Of a stretch of DNA of 64,000 nucleotides, positions 62,658 through 64,000 are shown piece by piece. How positions within the stretch are numbered: the stretch's first letter is position 1; every line of letters begins with the position of its first letter. The notes below the pieces were generated by a model. It was not told the DNA's origin. It was given only the letters and a program-made list of their open reading frames with translations, and did no database searches. The translations under genes and the position numbers were made by a program. Source of the DNA: Artemia franciscana (taxonomy: Eukaryota > Arthropoda > Branchiopoda > Anostraca > Artemiidae); contig NC_088867.1 in the NCBI RefSeq assembly GCF_032884065.1, positions 45,323,453 to 45,387,452 on the forward strand. The letters are read 5' to 3'.

Positions 62658-63720
62658 ATCTATCTATATAAAAATAAGTTGTCTGTCTGTGGATGTGTGG
62701 ATGGATGTGTGGATGGATGTGTCAGGTGACGTCACCTGAAAAAACTGGATTAGGTGACGTCAAAACTGAAAAAACTAAAAAAAGGCAAAAACTACAAAAA
62801 AAAACTAAAAACTAATAAAAAAAATAAAAAAGCTAAAAAACTAAAAAAACTATAAAGGTAAAAACCAATAAAAAACTAAAAAAAAAACTGAAAAAACTAA
62901 AAAAAGGCAAAAACTACAAAAAAAAACTAAAAACTAATAAAAAAAGTAAAAAAGCTAAAAAACTAAAAAAACTAAAAAAACTAAAAAAAGGTAAAAAAAT
63001 AAAAAAAATAAAAAATAAAAAAAAACTAAAAAAAAGGAAAAAACTGAAAAATAAGCTAAAATAAAGGTAAAAACCAATAAAAAACTAAAAAAAAAAAGGA
63101 AAAAACTAATAAATGACGACACTCAAAGAGAAAGCGACCAGGACAAAAGGAATGTTCGATTAGCAATCAACAAAGCACCGGGACACAGGGAGTATAAATG
63201 ACGACCAGGACATAAGTAAAAAAAAAAAAAACTATCTATATATATAAAAATAAGTTGTCTGTGGATCTGTGGATCGTGGATCAGGTGACGTCACCTGAAA
63301 AAACTGGATCAGGTGACGTCAAAACTGAAAAAACTAAAAAAAGGCAAAAACTACAAAAAAAACTAAAAACTAATAAAAAAAATAAAAAAGCTAAAAAACT
63401 AAAAAAACTAAAAAAAGGCAAAAACTACAAAAAAAACTAAAAACTAATAAAAAAGCTAAAAAACTAAAAAAACTAAAAAAAAGGCAAAAACTACAAAAAA
63501 ACTAAAAACTAATAAAAAAAATAAAAAAGCTAAAAAACTAAAAAAACTAAAAAAAGGTAAAAAACTAAAAAATAAATAACGACCGGGACACAGGGACACA
63601 ACTACAACGGGGACACCGGGGGAAACAGGGGGATATAAATGACGACCGGGACAAAAAAACTAAAAAGAAATAAAAACTAAAAACTAATAAAAAAAACTAA
63701 AAAATCTAAAAATCTAAATA
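62656..63720. repeat. A-rich Helitron arrays
   Basis: Helitron 5' segments (about 62660 and 63233, both followed by CAGGTGACGTCACCTGAAAA) each lead into arrays of CTAAAAAAAGGCAAAAACTA and related A-rich units (62765-63110 and 63315-63575). Short pieces of the GACCGGGACACAGGG minisatellite are mixed in (63117-63210, 63580-63655). The Lys-rich frames here are not genes. Confidence 0.75.
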
Positions 63721-63784
63721 AGCTAAAAAAGAAAAAAAAGGAAAAAAATAAAGGAGAAAAACAAAACTAAAAAACGAATGTATA

Positions 63785-64000
63785 TACAGACCGGGACACC
63801 GGGATACAAATGATGACCGGGACCCGGGACACAGGGAATATAAATGACGACCGGGACACAGGGACACAATTACAACGGGGACACCGGGGGAAACAGGGGG
63901 ATAACCTGACAATCTATTTATATGCAAAGACAATGGGACAGCAAAGAATGTTGTATATTCGCAAGTTTATATAACATAGGGACACAACTACAATGGCGCG
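63785..64000 (+). mobile_element. Minisatellite and Helitron end, cut by window edge
   Basis: Three or four GACCGGGACAC units are followed at 63903-63970 by AACCTGACAATCTATTTATA, the helicase 3' end (CAAAGAATGTTGTATATTCG). Then comes the GGGACACAACTACAATGGCG segment that normally precedes the 3' hairpin. The terminus lies beyond the window. Confidence 0.6.

Noticed and set aside
63255-63440. Lys-rich frame
   Set aside because: Translation of the A-rich Helitron array.

Overview
This is a repeat-rich metazoan nuclear window. It has spliced genes with GT-AG introns, non-LTR retrotransposons, Helitrons, fold-back and palindromic elements, tRNA-derived SINE candidates and long (TA)n and (ATT)n microsatellites. 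There is no prokaryotic gene organisation. The two host genes read like arthropod orthologues. The non-coding repeat family described below resembles sequence I associate from memory with brine shrimp (Artemia), so a branchiopod crustacean is my best guess. That assignment is unverified.

Two host genes were reconstructed by hand from splice sites, reading phase and family similarity. MED28 (Mediator head subunit) is on the minus strand from 17532 down to at least 9742. Three phase-0 exons give 167 codons, and a strong donor at the end of exon 3 implies at least one more exon that I could not place. TMEM127 (a four-pass endolysosomal membrane protein) is on the plus strand at 31678-52287. Its four coding exons join in phase to 236 aa, close to the roughly 238 aa of the human protein, and end in a PPPPYTP tail.

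Layout: 1-5.3 kb, degenerate plus-strand LINE with a CCCH zinc-finger ORF1. 5.8-6.7 kb, duplicated LINE C-terminal fragments. 7.77-9.33 kb, first copy of a non-coding repeat called family X here. 9.7-17.5 kb, MED28, with a perfect-looking fold-back and microsatellites in its introns. 18.6-24.5 kb, minus-strand I-type LINE with endonuclease, reverse transcriptase and RNase H, broken by stops and frameshifts. 24.7-26.2 kb, two palindromic MITE-like elements. 27.3 kb, LINE C-terminal fragment. 31.7-52.3 kb, TMEM127. Intron 1 of TMEM127 carries a second palindromic MITE copy and an approximately 8.4 kb family X composite (36.19-44.62 kb), built as a giant inverted array of short modules. 54-57 kb, tandem repeats, a SINE candidate and a solo fold-back. 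57.1-64 kb, a nest of broken Helitrons with Pif1-type helicase fragments, hairpin-CTAG 3' ends, minisatellites and A-rich arrays.

The host genes do not appear functionally linked. Their size comes mostly from transposon accumulation in introns. The strongest candidates for undescribed biology are the family X composite and the directly abutting Helitron ends at 57317-57322. I saw no sign of a new defence or metabolic system.
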